A DNA stretch of 64,000 nt from Ulota crispa (taxonomy: Eukaryota; Streptophyta; Bryopsida; Orthotrichales; Orthotrichaceae). Under the pieces are notes generated by a model that was given only the letters and a program-made list of their open reading frames with translations, did no database searches and was not told the DNA's origin. Position numbers and translations under genes: made by a program. Of this stretch, positions 12,471 to 25,433 are shown one piece after another (position 1 is the stretch's first letter; each line of letters opens with the position of its first letter). Where the stretch lies: positions 1,798,001 through 1,862,000 of the forward strand of contig OY987243.1 of NCBI GenBank assembly GCA_963920765.1, in the 5' to 3' direction.

Positions 12471-15400
12471 AACCTAGAAGAGAATACTTTCTATACTTAC
12501 TTTCAACTAGTTTCATTTCTTTTTGTTAGTGACTACTAATACCTTGACAAAGATTTTGTAAACTAATTTTGTTAATTCTAGCAAAAATTTGCCAGAGGTT
12601 CTTCCTAAATTTTATGACTTTCAAAATCTAACTCTAATTCTAGCAAAAATTTGCTTGAAATTCCCTTAGGTTAGTAGAAATCAGAAACAAAACACATTCA
12701 AATAAACTGTTAGTACTAATCTTGCACTCAAGGCTAGTAAAATGTCTCAATATTAGTAAAAGGTAAGCAAGACATATGCAAGGACTTTATGAACTCTTAA
12801 TCCACGGCATCACCAGGTTTTAGCCAAGAGTTTTCTAAGATTAGTATTGACACCTGAAGACCTTAATTAACACTTATGGGTCTTAATTGCACCCACAAAG
12901 CACAAACACAACAAGAAAGCAAGCAATTAATTTCAAAACACTAGGTTAGTAGTCTAGAAGAGATTTCCAAGTCCTTTTAGGAGCAAGATTCACCAATTAG
13001 ACTTCTAAAAATACTACATGGATACAAAAGTATAAAAAAAACTCAAAGCTTTGAAACTGCAAACTAAAAAATGAAAACAAAGAAGTGAAAAAGAAAGAGA
13101 AGAGAGGTATTATAAATTAACCTCTCCAAGGATTTTTCATCCATCCATGGGATGGCCCTTGACCTCCTACTCCTTTTCCTTCCAATTCTCAAATTTATTA
13201 AAAATAGTTATATGGAGTTACAAGCTTTACCCTTCTAACTACTTTAATTTATAAAAAATAAAAAATAAATAGTAAAAAGTATAGGGAACATCTATGTACA
13301 TCTAAATAATTTTAAATTTAAATTTAACTATTTTTAAAGTGTTTTTATATTTTTTCCTACTAAATTGCAAAATAAAAATTAAAAAGTGAGTTTTTCAACC
13401 AAGGTGCTAACCTTGGAGTTCACAGCAGACTTTGTTTGGTATATATCTATGGTAATCTAAAAAAATATTATATGTAGAGTGCGCAATTTTTTTTTTTTTA
13501 TATTATGATGAATGAGTCCATTGACATATTTATTGCAAGACACTTTGTTGTTTTTGCAACTATTTTAAAGATGAAGTGTTAGTAACTATGTTTTTGGACC
13601 TATTGCAGATTTATGGTGATAAAAAAATGCTACATTGATTTTGGAGACTTTGTTATTATATTTTCAAAGTTGAAAACTTAATCTTTGCAAATTTGTTGCA
13701 TTTGAGAGTGACGGATAATTATCATGATAGGCAGTTAAGGTGATATTGCAACCCAAATCAAGAATCAAGTGAATACATTCATCTTCTCCTGCCATTGCAT
13801 TGCTTACCGCACAAATCTTGTTGTTTTGAGTGTTGTCAAAGCATCAAAGTGTAAATAATTGTCTTCTTAAGTAGATTGGTTATTAAATCCAAGTTTTGGT
13901 TATTTCAATACATTTAACAAATACAAGCATACACTCACGCCATTGCAAAAATAATTGACTGATGTTAAAAAAACTATGAAACGATATCAAAAGATCCGTT
14001 AATTTTCACAATGGTAGGTAGTCATTTTGATGTGTGATTCTTTGTAATGAGTCTTGTAAATTTTTCAAAATATTAATGACAATGAGTCCGGTCAAACAAA
14101 GTTGGTGTTAGAGAAATTGAATCAATCACATTACATCAACATTCTATATTTCTTGGCTATCATTCTTTATTGCTTAGCAATGTGATCTAAAAAAAATTAG
14201 TTGAAGTCTGTCAATATCACGACTTTATGTAGCATAGTTTGGAGTGAGATTGCTCAAATTTGTATGATGTTTCTTATTAAATTACGGGATTTAAATGCAT
14301 ATTCTTTCAATGTAGACACTTGTTTTTATATACTACTGAAATATGGTCATTATGAGGATTACTTGCAGTGGTTACATTTTGAAACATGAAGTAAATGTTT
14401 CACAGTTTTCAATTGCATAGGTGTAGGTTAAGTAAAGATTTAGAGGACATGTGACATTCTAAAAGTAATTTGTGAAGGCCATTTGTTTCAGATCGGAAGC
14501 ACAATTTATGGGCAATGATATCATGTTTTGTTTTAAAATCTTAAATTTTACCAATATGCCTTCTAAACAAATAGGTTTGTAGAATCATTTGTTTTGGAGT
14601 TCAATATTTTGTTGGGTCTTTTTAAAGTGGATTGTTTTTTTTCAAGTTTTATTTTTCTATTTCTTGTTGATGCTATAGTTTGTCAACGTAAATTTTTGAC
14701 TTTACACCGCAATACAAAAGTATACGGGGAGACAAAAATTTGAAAGATTTATGAGGTATAATAATGTAGAATGATTCATTTAGCGTTGTCGGGTAGAGAT
14801 GAGCGCACTTTGGGAACAAGCATGGAGTCTAGTTGCAATCGTGCGTTGCTAACTAGAGATTTTCATTAGTCTTCGATCTTCATTTTTTTGTTTTTCGTTG
14901 ATCTAGCATGTGGGTGGTTCTAGGGGTATAAGGGTTAAGATAGGGATAAGATTCCACAGAATTCGGGACAAGTAGAATAAAACAATAAATATGAGTTGCT
15001 GTCCGAATGATGAGACTCTAAAATTAAATTTACAGTTTGTTGGTCAGAATTCCAGATCGCGAGAACAGAGCAAATTTCGACCATGTGGATAATCAATTCC
15101 ACTTTGTCACCATAACAATAAATAAAATTAAGTTTTGTTTAACACAAATTGCCTGCAACAAGGTTTATAAAACAGAATAGAAATAAAATGACAAAAGAAC
15201 CTCCAAAATCGGCTAGAAGTAGTAAAGCCACATCCCACACATATATAAAAAATAAATTCAAAATGTTCATCTTAAAATTTTCAAGTTTTCATGTTTTCAA
15301 GTCTCCATGTTTTCAAATCTTAATGTTTAAAAAAAAAAATAATGAGAAAAATCCCAATCAACAAGTCTTAGAAAGACTAGAACATTTTATCTAATATCAT

Positions 15401-17438
15401 AAATGGCTCAAAAATTCAAATGCTAAATGTAATAGCATTTTAGAAAGTTCTTTTAATTGCTTAATACCTATCCAAATCTCAATCCATTCTAAAATACTGT
15501 CCAAAAGTCATGCGGATTCAAAGTGGAAGCATATCTTTCTCTATGCAAATTAATCACTGCCTCTTCAAACTTCTATAGTTTTTTATCTATGATTTCCGCA
15601 AACAAATATGATACTAATTTAGAAAGGCAACACAATTAACTACAATTTATAAAAATTTCACTACTAATTAAAATTCTTTCCATAAATTTTAATAAATAAA
15701 AGTTTGAGTCTCAATTTTTTAGAGAGTACCCAAATCTTCAACTTCTACACACTATTATTTTCTCAATAAAAATTCAAATAGAATGATTGATGACAATTTA
15801 AAAAGCTATGACAATAACTTATTATTTTTTAAAATTAATTATTTTTTATATAATTGTCTGAAAATTGTAGCCTTTCAAAGTTCTGGTCTTCTCCCAACAA
15901 AAAGGTAACCACCTCCAATCCTTCACAACTCCATAACTTTTTCTTCCAAGCTCCAAATTAAGAGTTTAATAACTTTCTAAAAAGCTAAGATTAAGATAAA
16001 CACTCCCTCCATATTTTATTGCAAAATGATATACAAATCATAAGTTATGGTTTATTAAAGTCTTAGCCTTTTTTCATAGTTTGGTTTTTTAGCTCTGTAA
16101 TTCAAACACTTATAACTTTTGCATTGTAATTCTAAATCAAATAGGCAAATTCATTTCAAAAAGTTAATAACACAAGGAACATTACCTCCAAAATTCAGTT
16201 CAAAACATTGTATACACAGAAAGTTGTGTCTTCACAAAGTTTCAGATTTCTTCTCCTCTTCCAATCATCACTTACACACTAAACTCCATCATTTTAAAGA
16301 ATCTCCCTCCTACATTTCAACTCTATCTAAGGTATGGGGGTGTGGCACGTTAGCCCATACCTCTTTCCTTTCTAACTCCACTAGAGATGTCAAACTCTTT
16401 CTTCTTCTTTACATTTCTAAATCATTTCTAAACTCTTAGTGTTTTTATTTTGAAAGAGGCAAAATATATGAGCATTTAAAAACACTTAGATAAATATATG
16501 AAAATAAATAAATATAAAATAAACACCAGTGTAAAGTGGTCACGTGCTCTTTGCGAACATATAATAGTGTCAAATGCTTATCTTCAGTTGCCAAGTTCTA
16601 GACTTGGTTGGCTGGAGAAGCAGTTATCTTTAGCCGTTTGCCAGTCTGGATTTGAATTGAATTAGACTTGTCAAATGGTGATGGCAGCCCATGACTTGCT
16701 ACGCCAGTGAGGTAGAAAATTAGCCCAGCCAACCTGCTATATATTCCCCTGAGCTGTACATGTGACAAGACAGCGCAACGTCTTGGTATCTATGACCGCT
16801 GCACTGTCTTTAAATTGTGATTCTCATCACAACCACCCATTTTACCTCAACTGTTGATTTATTGAAATTAACACAAATATAGATAAATAATATGTATCTA
16901 TATGATGGGGGCATCTCTATTAGAACATAGTTTATTATTATAATCTCCATGTTTTTGTCAAGCTGACTTTTGTCTAATGTATATATACAACAACTTGTGA
17001 GTATGATTTTAATGTATAAAATTTAATTAAATCACGGATAACAAATAGATTAAAGAGTAGGAATCTTGTAATAGTGGTGCAGTTCGCACTTGAAGACCAA
17101 AATGAAGAAGTAGAAGACATTATTTTTGATGCTATCATTTTTTGGAAGAATGATAGTAAGTATCGTCATTTGTTTGCTAACCTCGCTTTATACTTGAATT
17201 TTCAAAGTAGACATAATGTACACAATGCATTTTGTTCAATTGAGGCACTTAATGGCAATTTTGATATTAATGGTACTAACATTTCTTGATTTTGTATATT
17301 AACCCTCCTATAATAGAACTCCTCTAAACTAATTTAGTTCAGACATGTGAGTTTGGAAGCAACAGGACGTCCAACAGATATGAAGTAAGGGACAATTTTA
17401 GTTTAGGTAATATTACTTTAAAAATATTATATTGTAAC
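12471..17438. other. AT-rich intergenic DNA, no gene supported
   Basis: No gene recognised. Nearby, at 17074-17289, lies a 71-codon acidic reading frame that looks more protein-like than its surroundings. It has no ATG, no recognised domain and no splice partner. Confidence 0.45.
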
Positions 17439-17494
17439 TAGCCTTTGGAAAATACCAAGACCCTCTTTTGGATCTTTGTATTTTCTAAAGGCTA
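17439..17494. repeat. Short inverted repeat (hairpin)
   Basis: tagcctttggaaaatac at 17439 pairs with the complement of gtattttctaaaggcta ending at 17494, with one or two mismatches and a short loop. It could be a small foldback element; it is not an obvious microRNA precursor. Confidence 0.6.
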
Positions 17495-17911
17495 CATCCT
17501 TAACCCTAGTTTGGTAGGGGCTTTGCTAGGTTCAACTCTTCTAAATGATACTGTAAAAAAATTGGAGAATAAATCCTCTTAAAAAAACAAACAACCGACC
17601 TAATTTCCCATTTTTAAGAAACTAGCCGAATAGAAATGGGAAAATTTGGCAAACTGCATATGAAATTTACAAATGCCAGATTTGACCGAATTTTTTTTTG
17701 ACACTTCTAGTTGGCTGCCGGGTTGAAAAGAAAAGAAAACTGAACCACCTCGTACAATCACTGAAATTGTCCGTTTATAAAAATAAAAAAAGTTTCCCGG
17801 ACTGTGGTTTTCTTTACAAATTTTGACACGTTAGCAATGCAAAGACTATCCTATTCAATGCCAATTTTGACACAAGCACAAGAAACCCTAAGTTTATAAC
17901 CTAGCAACTAA

Positions 17912-18068
17912 GGGCCTCCTTCCATGTGAGGGGGGTCATTGGGTAAATTAAAATAAGCTTGCCAATAATCGGTCAAATGGGGGTTCCAAAAATTGGAACC
18001 CCGATCTGATCGATTTTTGGCAGGCTTATTTTAGTTTTCCAGATGACCCCTCACATGGAAGGAGACCC
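17912..18068. mobile_element. Tourist-like MITE with TAA target duplication
   Basis: The 157-bp sequence folds on itself almost end to end. The left arm begins GGGCCTCCTTCCATGTGAGG and the right arm ends CCTCACATGGAAGGAGACCC. TAA stands on both sides (17909-17911 and 18069-18071), as expected for PIF/Harbinger-type insertion. The long arms and short centre fit a foldback MITE without coding capacity. It lies about 1 kb upstream of the SAC3-like gene. Confidence 0.85.
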
Positions 18069-18072
18069 TAAG

Positions 18073-19052
18073 GACTGCCCATAAATCCAGGGATGTACAA
18101 CGAAGTGCCCTGTCGGAAACACAACTAGAGGACTAGTAACCCCAAAAACCAGGCCAATGGATGCGGTGACTTTAGTGTGCAGGACCATAAAGTAAAAGTA
18201 CCCTTTCCTTTTTAGGATTGGGTACTTCATTGGGCAGTCATGCTCCAATCCTGCGCCGGTTCATTCACCGTTTACTTTAGTTTTATGAATATAAGTTGGA
18301 GACTTTGCTGTAGGTACCTGTATCAGGAATTAAATCGTGGCTACATATAATCTGGCATATCATGCAAAATTTGCTGGAGAAAAACTTTGGAGCCCCCTCA
18401 CAGAAAAGCGAATAAATAATAAAGAAATGCGGGACAGAAGTAAAAAGATTCGACGAAAGCGTCACTCCGGTAGGCGTGCACTGCCTCCCGCTAGGCCCAG
18501 AGTAGAAAAGCGGACGGTGACAGCGAGTCAACTGCCCCCCCTCAGAACCAAGATCCCTGCTTTCGGAGCTTTGCGTCGTCGCCTGGGCCTCGTGCCCTCG
18601 TTTTCCCGTTACTCGAATAACTCGTTTCCTGGCGCTGCACTCGCCTCGCTCTGAGATACGGCCAGCGCACGCGCACTGCAGATACTCCAGGCGGCCAAGT
18701 TTGCTGAACTGAAGCACCATCGTCGTCGCACGCGGTCTTGTCCTTGGTGTTTCAGTATGCGCACTCCCCGTGACTCTGGCTCCTTCGGCCTCCAGGATTG
18801 GGACTCCTCCTGGGTGGTTCTCTGAGGTTAGCGTCGCCTGTCGCCTCGGATGGAGAATCTTGGACGGTGGCGGGGATGTTTGCCCGTGTGTTTAATTGCT
18901 AGGTTGCAGGGTGGGCGAGTCCGGCCTTCGTTGAGGTGAATTTGTCACCCAAGTGAGTCACGGCTTTTGTGTTGCAATTGCGTGAGAGGAAGAACCAGGG
19001 CAACAGTGTATGCGTTTTGCAGCCGTTGAGACACGATACAGAGAGGACGGCC
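18073..19052 (+). promoter_or_regulatory. GC-richer 5' flank and presumed 5' UTR of the SAC3-like gene
   Basis: Composition rises from about 18450 onward and stays high to the start codon at 19053. I see no clear TATA box near the gene. ORFs here lack a domain and change composition with the flank rather than with any exon, so they are treated as non-coding. A 5'-UTR intron is possible but cannot be placed. Confidence 0.4.
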
Positions 19053-22000
19053 ATGGCGGACAGGGGTCCAATCCCGAACAGGGACATGCCGAGGCGGAAC
19101 AACGGCTTTGGCAACGCTGGATATGGAAACAACGGCTACGGTAACACTGGCTATGGAAATACTGGTCATGGGAACAGTAGCTATGGGAATGCTGGTTATG
19201 GAAGCTCTGGGCACGGGGACAGTACAGGTTATGGCAACAGCCGGTATGGAAACGACACCTTTGATCGCCGAGCGTCCATGGACGTTCGGAAACCGCAGCA
19301 GCAGAATGCGCACCGCATACGTAACAACCGAGGATCCTCCACTTGGCAGCGAGGGCCCGTTGCTCCTTCCACGTCATGGCGCGACCAGGGCCGGCCAGCC
19401 GAGCTGGGTACCCGCAACAGCTACCATAGTCCAGGTGGGAAATAGCTCTTGCCTACTCGAACAATTGCCCGTCAATAAATGCCTGCATTCGCCTTGCTCC
19501 TGCTGTTTTTCATGATACCAAGTTGTGAGGGTGACTTTTTATACCAAAGTTTCTGCTGCATTCCACGAAGGCTAGGGTAGACTCTGCACTGTAACAATAA
19601 ACAGATGAACTATGCTCGACTCTGTGAATACCCTGCGTTTGCTAGTGATCCAAATATGCTCTCTAGTGTCGTGAACGAGGTCGCCTCAATATAATCGCAC
19701 CATGCCTCCCTCTGCAGTGACTGCTTGCTGTTCACGAATTTTTCTAGGTACAACTGGCCATGTTTTGAGTCTGGGTACTGTGGTAATGCTAGTGAATGGC
19801 CTCTAGTAGACTCAGACTGGTCCGAATCTCACAACGGGTTTTAGACACTGGTGATTCCGGAATGAAGCTTTCGCCAAACCAAATTGCTCACCCTACCCAA
19901 TGGTTTCGTTTCAAAAACGTTGAAAACACTGTTTAGTGGATGTAGGGTGAATTGAGTAGAACTTGTTATGTTGGTAAAGCTGTGTCCATAGTGAATTTTG
20001 AGTCTTTTTCCAAGGGTGAAGAGGGACTGCTCTAAGTTGTTACGAGAGGGATCGAGCTGTAGAAAGTGATGATAAAGTACGAGGATTGCACTTTTTAATT
20101 TGTTGAAGTGGTGTGACTTGGACATGCAGAATATCTCCAAGCGGAGGTGGCTGGGAGACGGCCATATTCTGCTGGCCCGCGACCAAAAACGCCGGAGCTG
20201 GCTAGCTCATATGCAAGCAGCCCGCGACCGAAAACGCCGGACTTGGCCTCAAGGCGAGAGAAAGGAGCCACACCTGTGCGCGCGCTTGCTGCTTACGCGG
20301 ACGTTGGGGCTGAAACCGATAGTCTCTTCGCCACTTCCATAGTTGGAACTTGCCAAGACATGTGCCCAGGTGAAACTCAATATCACAATGTTCACTTTCT
20401 CAACCATGTTTTTTCAGTTGGTCATGCTACTTCAACCATATCTTGCGAGGCCATTGGTCAATGGTTGTTCTTCAGGGTTTTTCACTTTGTCCAGACGGCC
20501 ATGGAGAAAGAAACTTGATAACGAAACATATAATTCCTCAGATGGTTGCATAGCAACGCTTGTTGAGTAGTCATGTCAATGTCAGGCATTGGTTGATTTT
20601 GCAGTTGGTATTGCCATGTTTCCTTGAGAGTCAGCACATCCTGATTGGAGTCATGATTGTTGAATGACAGCTCGTGAACGAGAACAGCGTCAAAGGCTGA
20701 GAGATCTTGCGATCTTTGAACGCATCAATGGAAATGTGGCGAGAACGTCAGCAACCCTTGCTGTTAAGAAGGTAAACAGAGTTCGCCAAATAGTTTTCAT
20801 TTGATTGTGTGTGTGTTGCGAGAATGGATTATATTTTGTACTTGGAACAACTGAAGAGAGCGAGTGTTGTGTGAATGTTCACATGGTTGCGTTGCAGTTT
20901 TGCAGGACCATTTCCGTTGCGGAATTGGAGCCTGCAGATGTTCGGCCGCAGCATGTGCTCTGGGGGACGCTGCAGTACTTGATGCATATGCTGGACCGCC
21001 TTGATTACAGCTTCGAATCTGTGCACGCCTTTCTTTTTGATCGGACTCGCGCCGTGCGTCAAGAGTTGGGCATGCAATGCATTGCTAATAGCCAGGCCAT
21101 TACTATGTTTGAAGAAATTGTGAGTTGGTGCCTCTTGCAATTATCCCTTCTCGCTTTTTTATCTTTCTGAAGGTTGTTATGTATTACAGTAGTCCTTCTC
21201 TGTGGATTAGCAAGTGTTTAGGTGCTGCTTTAGTTATTTGATGGATTAGCATTGACATGACATTGCTTTCGTGTCTTTCTTATGTTATTTTGAGCATGCA
21301 AAAATGCACCAAAAGCCACTAAAATGGCACTAGAAATAAGACGAAAAGAATCGATGATTAGTGAGGAGGGGCTTTTATAATGTGTTACGATGGACACGCA
21401 CGGCTGGTATATTTTGGGATTAAGTTGGGGTTGCTGATCAATCTTCTGATTTGATGGTCCCCCATGCAGGTCAGGTTTCACATCATGTCTGAAAGGGAGT
21501 TGCGGGAAAAGAACACGGGTGCTGGAAATGATGCGGATTCACAACTGAACTTCCAGCAGCTCAATAAATCTCTATTCACACTCCTTAATCTCTATGGTGC
21601 TGTCGCTGCTGAGGGTGGCTCTGGGTGGCTGCATGAAGCAGAATTTTACAGTTACTACGTGTTGCTGAATTTGGGCGACAGAGATCACTTTAAGGTTGGT
21701 ATTGATCTGCAGTTTTCAGAAATAACCGAGAGGTGTTACCTTCATTATGCATGCGTGTATATCAGTCTAGAGAATCCTTGTTGAGCAACCTCATAATCAG
21801 CATGAAATGGCACTTTGGTTTTGCAAAGTTGAGCTCAGGTTGAACGAGTTAGAGTGCCTCAAGTCATAGTGGGGTATTTTTTACTTGAGCTGAGGATGTC
21901 TAGGCTTCAACTTTGCTCAATTTTAGTTTGATTTTGCATGACTTGGCACCGTTCTGAAACGGTGCCATGCCGCTACTACTCAAGAATGCTGTGTGATATG

Positions 22001-22779
22001 TTTTCAAGGGGTGGTAGCTAGCAAGGAAATAAATATCACATCCTTCATGGGTCGGGTATGTTCTGCAAGATTTGACATTTTCAATATATCTTGCAGGCCG
22101 AACCGCTATCCCTGTGGTTCCGCAGGGTGAGATCGTCGGTGCTGCAGGCCCCCGACTTTGTGTATGCCCGAAAAGTGCTGAGGTAATTCCATGGAGCAAA
22201 TTAGGTGCATGTTTGTTTGTTTTTAATCGCTGGGGTATTTCTTAGCGGCACTGCTTGTAAGTCTACCTGTTGTGTGATTTTTTACGTTAAACTAAATTGA
22301 ATGCAAAGTTGGTTTTATTTGTTGTAAACGGTAGTGTTCTCGTTCAATGTGTAATTGTTTTGAACCCAACGGTATTGGATTTTTGCAGATGTTACAGGAA
22401 TGAGAACTACAAAGGGTTCTTCGATCTGGCACAGAAAGCAACCTATCTGCAAGGCTGCTTGATGGAGCTCTACTTTGGCCAGATGCGCAGTCTGGCGCTA
22501 AAGGCCATAAACTGTGGGGGATACAAAATGTACCCGTACCCGGTTGCAGATATATCCAGCCTTATACTGATGAAGCAGGGCGACACGGAAGACTTATGTA
22601 AAGCCCATGGCCTGAAAACAGGCATTGACAAGAACCATCAGTTGTCTCTAATGGCGAAGCAGGCACCTTTCACCCCTTCCTCACAGACATTTAGGCATCA
22701 ATGCACACTAATTAGTAGGAAACGAGCTCCGACCTTTTTCCAAGAAATCGTCGGAGAAAGAGGTGAAATCGAGAGGTAA
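19053..22779 (+). CDS. SAC3/GANP-domain protein (SAC3 family protein C-like), seven exons
   Basis: Exons: 19053-19434, 20142-20369, 20671-20771, 20898-21119, 21470-21694, 22097-22182, 22389-22779. All introns are GT-AG and every junction keeps phase, giving 544 aa. Residues 17-67 are a low-complexity run of GYGN-type repeats. Residues 137-160 contain the motif PRPKTPxLAS twice. The SAC3/GANP domain starts at IVGTCQDMCP (194-203) and continues through AREREQRQRLRDLAIFER, LAVKKFCRTISVAELEPADV, FLFDRTRAVRQELGMQ and YRNENYKGFF. In yeast and Arabidopsis this family forms part of TREX-2-type complexes at the nuclear pore, linking transcription to mRNA export; that role here is by homology. The start is the first in-frame ATG and has a good context (GGCCATGG). 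The exon-1 link rests on splice phase only. Plant SAC3C proteins are shorter, lacking most of the N-terminal repeat region, so this is a long version. Confidence 0.88.
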
Positions 22780-23855
22780 ACCGTCCTGAGGCTCCCTTTG
22801 TAGCTTGTAAATAATTTATTTGAAACCGGGTTGCCAGGACTAGAAACGAGGTAGTTTACGTGTACAGGAGACGTGGACTTTGATAGAAGAAGGAGAAGAA
22901 GAGGAGGAAGAAGAAGGATTTTATTTGAACGGCATTCAAAATGCGAGTGTCTCGAAAGCTTGTGGAGATTAACAGCTTTGAGGGTGTTGTACTGTCACTG
23001 GATTTGAAATCTGATTCCTAGTGTTTGTCGACACTGTTTACTGTCCAACATCGTGTTCTCGTCTGGATTTTGCTACACAAAACAACCTTGGTGAGCCAAC
23101 AATCAAGTTCTTTCAATCATGCGTGTCTATTGTTGCACGAAACTCCAGCCTCTCTAACCGAGTGTAACATGTCTGAAGCACTTACATGCATCATGCGGAG
23201 CTCCTCCGTCCTCACCATGAGTAGTCAGTTGTAGGAGGGTGTTATCAGCGTTCCTTCCAATACTGCGCAGACCTTTGCCGGCTGACACTTACAAGGATTG
23301 TGGCAAGCATTTCAAAACAAGAGAAACGTTTACGAGGTTCCTTAGTTTCGATCAGACTCTTGACCACTTCCGCTACACCTGAGTTAGGCCACTTGTTAAC
23401 TCCGATGGACAAAGGATTTCTGGATTGAAATTGGCCAATTCTATTCATTGTATTTCGAATTAATAATGTAGATGGGGTTATGATTTCATATCATCGAAAT
23501 CAGCAGCAATGGCAGCACGCTTCTTTCAATAAAGTCACAAATGAAACATTCTGTAGTTGTCAAACGTTGCATATTCAACAATTAGGTGAATTATAGATGT
23601 ATTATGCAATTTAGAAGAACGTTAAGGCATTTTAGACGAATATTCGCAGTAAAGGAACATCTCACATCATCTGTTCATCAAGTATTACTTTCTGCATGTG
23701 AGTGAATATGTTACCCTTTTATGCATGTGCCCCCAAAAACACTTGGGTACTATTGTTGAATAATTAGCAAGTGAAGAATTTTGCATTTACCAGTGAATAG
23801 ATACGAAAATTTGAACCGGTTGTCACTCAAAAACAGTTGATGTGGCGGTCACCTT
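22780..23855. other. 3' flank of the SAC3-like gene, then intergenic DNA
   Basis: Holds a short purine-rich GAA/GGA run near 22890-22916 and an AATAAA at 23528-23533, probably too distant to be the gene's poly(A) signal. No other gene recognised. Confidence 0.45.
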
Positions 23856-23864
23856 TAGTTTTTA

Positions 23865-24186
23865 GGGAAAATTTCATAGGTTCCCCTGAAGTTTGCAATA
23901 TTTACATAGATACCCCTGCTTTTTCAGAAATTACATAAATACCCTTGGACCATATATTTTAAGCATTTATTTGTTGTGCTTGTACTTCCTTCATGACCAA
24001 TGTTGAAGAAGAGAATGCAATGGAACAAAAAGAAGCAAATGTGCTCACAAAGGAAGAAGGGAAGTGGCATGCATGACAAAACAAATGCCTGAAAATTTTG
24101 TTCTAAGGGTATTTGTGTAACTTCTGAAAAAGCAGGGGTATCTATGTAAATATTGCAAACTTCAGGCGTATCCATGAAATTCCCCC
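23865..24186. mobile_element. Mutator-like MITE with 9-bp target duplication
   Basis: TAGTTTTTA is duplicated exactly at 23856-23864 and 24187-24195. Between them lies a 322-bp element whose ends are long inverted repeats of about 80 bp. The left arm begins GGGAAAATTTCATAGG and contains CTGAAGTTTGCAATATTTAC; the right arm read in reverse begins GGGGGAATTTCATGG and contains the same internal stretch. A 9-bp duplication plus long TIRs is the hallmark of Mutator-like elements. The roughly 160-bp centre encodes nothing recognisable, so the element is non-autonomous. Confidence 0.92.
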
Positions 24187-24195
24187 TAGTTTTTA

Positions 24196-25136
24196 CTCCT
24201 TTTGAATAGAATACACCTGGTCTTAGAGGATTAGGTGACCACCATAGAAGCAGGGACAAATGAAGGAAACACGTACGCAGACTCGATGAGGCACTGCCCA
24301 AAGATTGCAACAAATGTATGAAGACTCTACTTGGGAGTGCACTATGAGTCATTATAAGAAGCCATAATAATACGAGTAGCAGGAAAACCTACCGGCAACA
24401 CTTCCGTGTTTGCTGCTGCAGGTACGTCAGAAGATCGCGGAAATGAGAGTAGGGATTTACAGGGAGTGCAGTTTCTGTACAGTACTGTGGGCAACATGGC
24501 TACTCCGCAACAGGAGTATACCTTCTCATTTCTATCTGCCTTGTACCCAGTCTCCATCATATACACACTACTCATCACACCCCTATCTGCTCTCCTTCCT
24601 TAACTGTCAATATCCACTTGCACGCGCATGCACGACATGGCATACAATTCAATCAAATCCAGACGATCTTGTAGGCGAATCGGCCTCATCCTCACTCACA
24701 GGGCTAAGCACGGCCATGGCCCGGTAACAAATCTCGGCCTAAACTCCTCACAGAAACGTTCAGCACAATGCAATAAACATGTAGATGAGTGCCAATCCAC
24801 TCCAGAGACCACTATGGTTGGACATAGCACAAGAGCTAGACCACGACACTATCGCTCAGCTGGATCATGCGAACTGAAACATCAACATGCCCCAGTGAGA
24901 GAGCTGAGGTGTTCTCGCAACCTGTTGCAGTGCAGACCAGCCTGGCGAACATCTGGATATCGGCGATCTGAAGGTGCTGCTCCCTCCCAGCTCTACAAAG
25001 AATGGCAGAATTGTGCAAGCAGAAGGAGAAAGTGCTTGAATCTTTGCCGTTGATGCAGATGCTTTGCCGAAGACATTCAATCAGTCACTCCCATATAACT
25101 TTTCGCAGTGTTCCCAATTTGTTTCACAGTGCTTCA
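24196..25136. other. Intergenic DNA of mixed composition, no gene supported
   Basis: 24400-25080 is richer in GC than its surroundings and has overlapping ORFs on both strands (longest 24628-25053, 141 codons). None shows a recognisable domain, a signal peptide or a splice structure. A non-coding transcript or an old gene relic is possible. Confidence 0.4.
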
Positions 25137-25140
25137 TTAA

Positions 25141-25373
25141 CCCTTAGCCCTTAAATGACAATAGAGCATAGTATATATGCTGTCATATAATTGGCATTTG
25201 TTACCAATAAGAAATTGTAACTTGGAACCTCAAATGACTCACTAGGACAACATTGAGCTGTATTCCAACTTCTTTGTCGGTTTCAAATGTAGTAAAGGTG
25301 TGGATTCATTCCAAACACAAGAAAAATAGTTGGTACTGCAATGGTCGCAGCGGCACGCTTAGACGTGTAAGGG
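25141..25373. mobile_element. TTAA-flanked 233-bp MITE (family with internal copies)
   Basis: TTAA stands at 25137-25140 and 25374-25377. The left end is CCCTTAGCCC and the right end read in reverse is CCCTTACACG. The internal part, including ccaacttctttg and caaatgtagtaaaggtgtgg, recurs in diverged copies at about 32897-33096 and 36685-36904. TTAA-only insertion with CCC-starting ends is the pattern of piggyBac-like elements; the assignment is inference. Confidence 0.7.
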
Positions 25374-25433
25374 TTAAATGTTTGGAAAGACCCTTTGCAG
25401 CCAGTACAATACAAGGTATTTAAAAAAAAATTT

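Noticed and set aside
17074..17289. 71-codon acidic frame (starts QFALEDQNEEVEDIIFDAII)
   Set aside because: Protein-like but without ATG, known domain or neighbouring exons. It may be a transposon relic, but this cannot be supported from the sequence.
18945..19377. Minus-strand ORFs of 122 and 139 codons opposite SAC3 exon 1
   Set aside because: They are mirror images of the GYGN codon repeat; the + strand frame joins in phase to a conserved SAC3 domain.
24628..25053. 141-codon ORF downstream of the Mutator-like MITE
   Set aside because: Composition resembles random GC-richer DNA, overlapping ORFs occur on both strands, and no domain or splice partner was seen.
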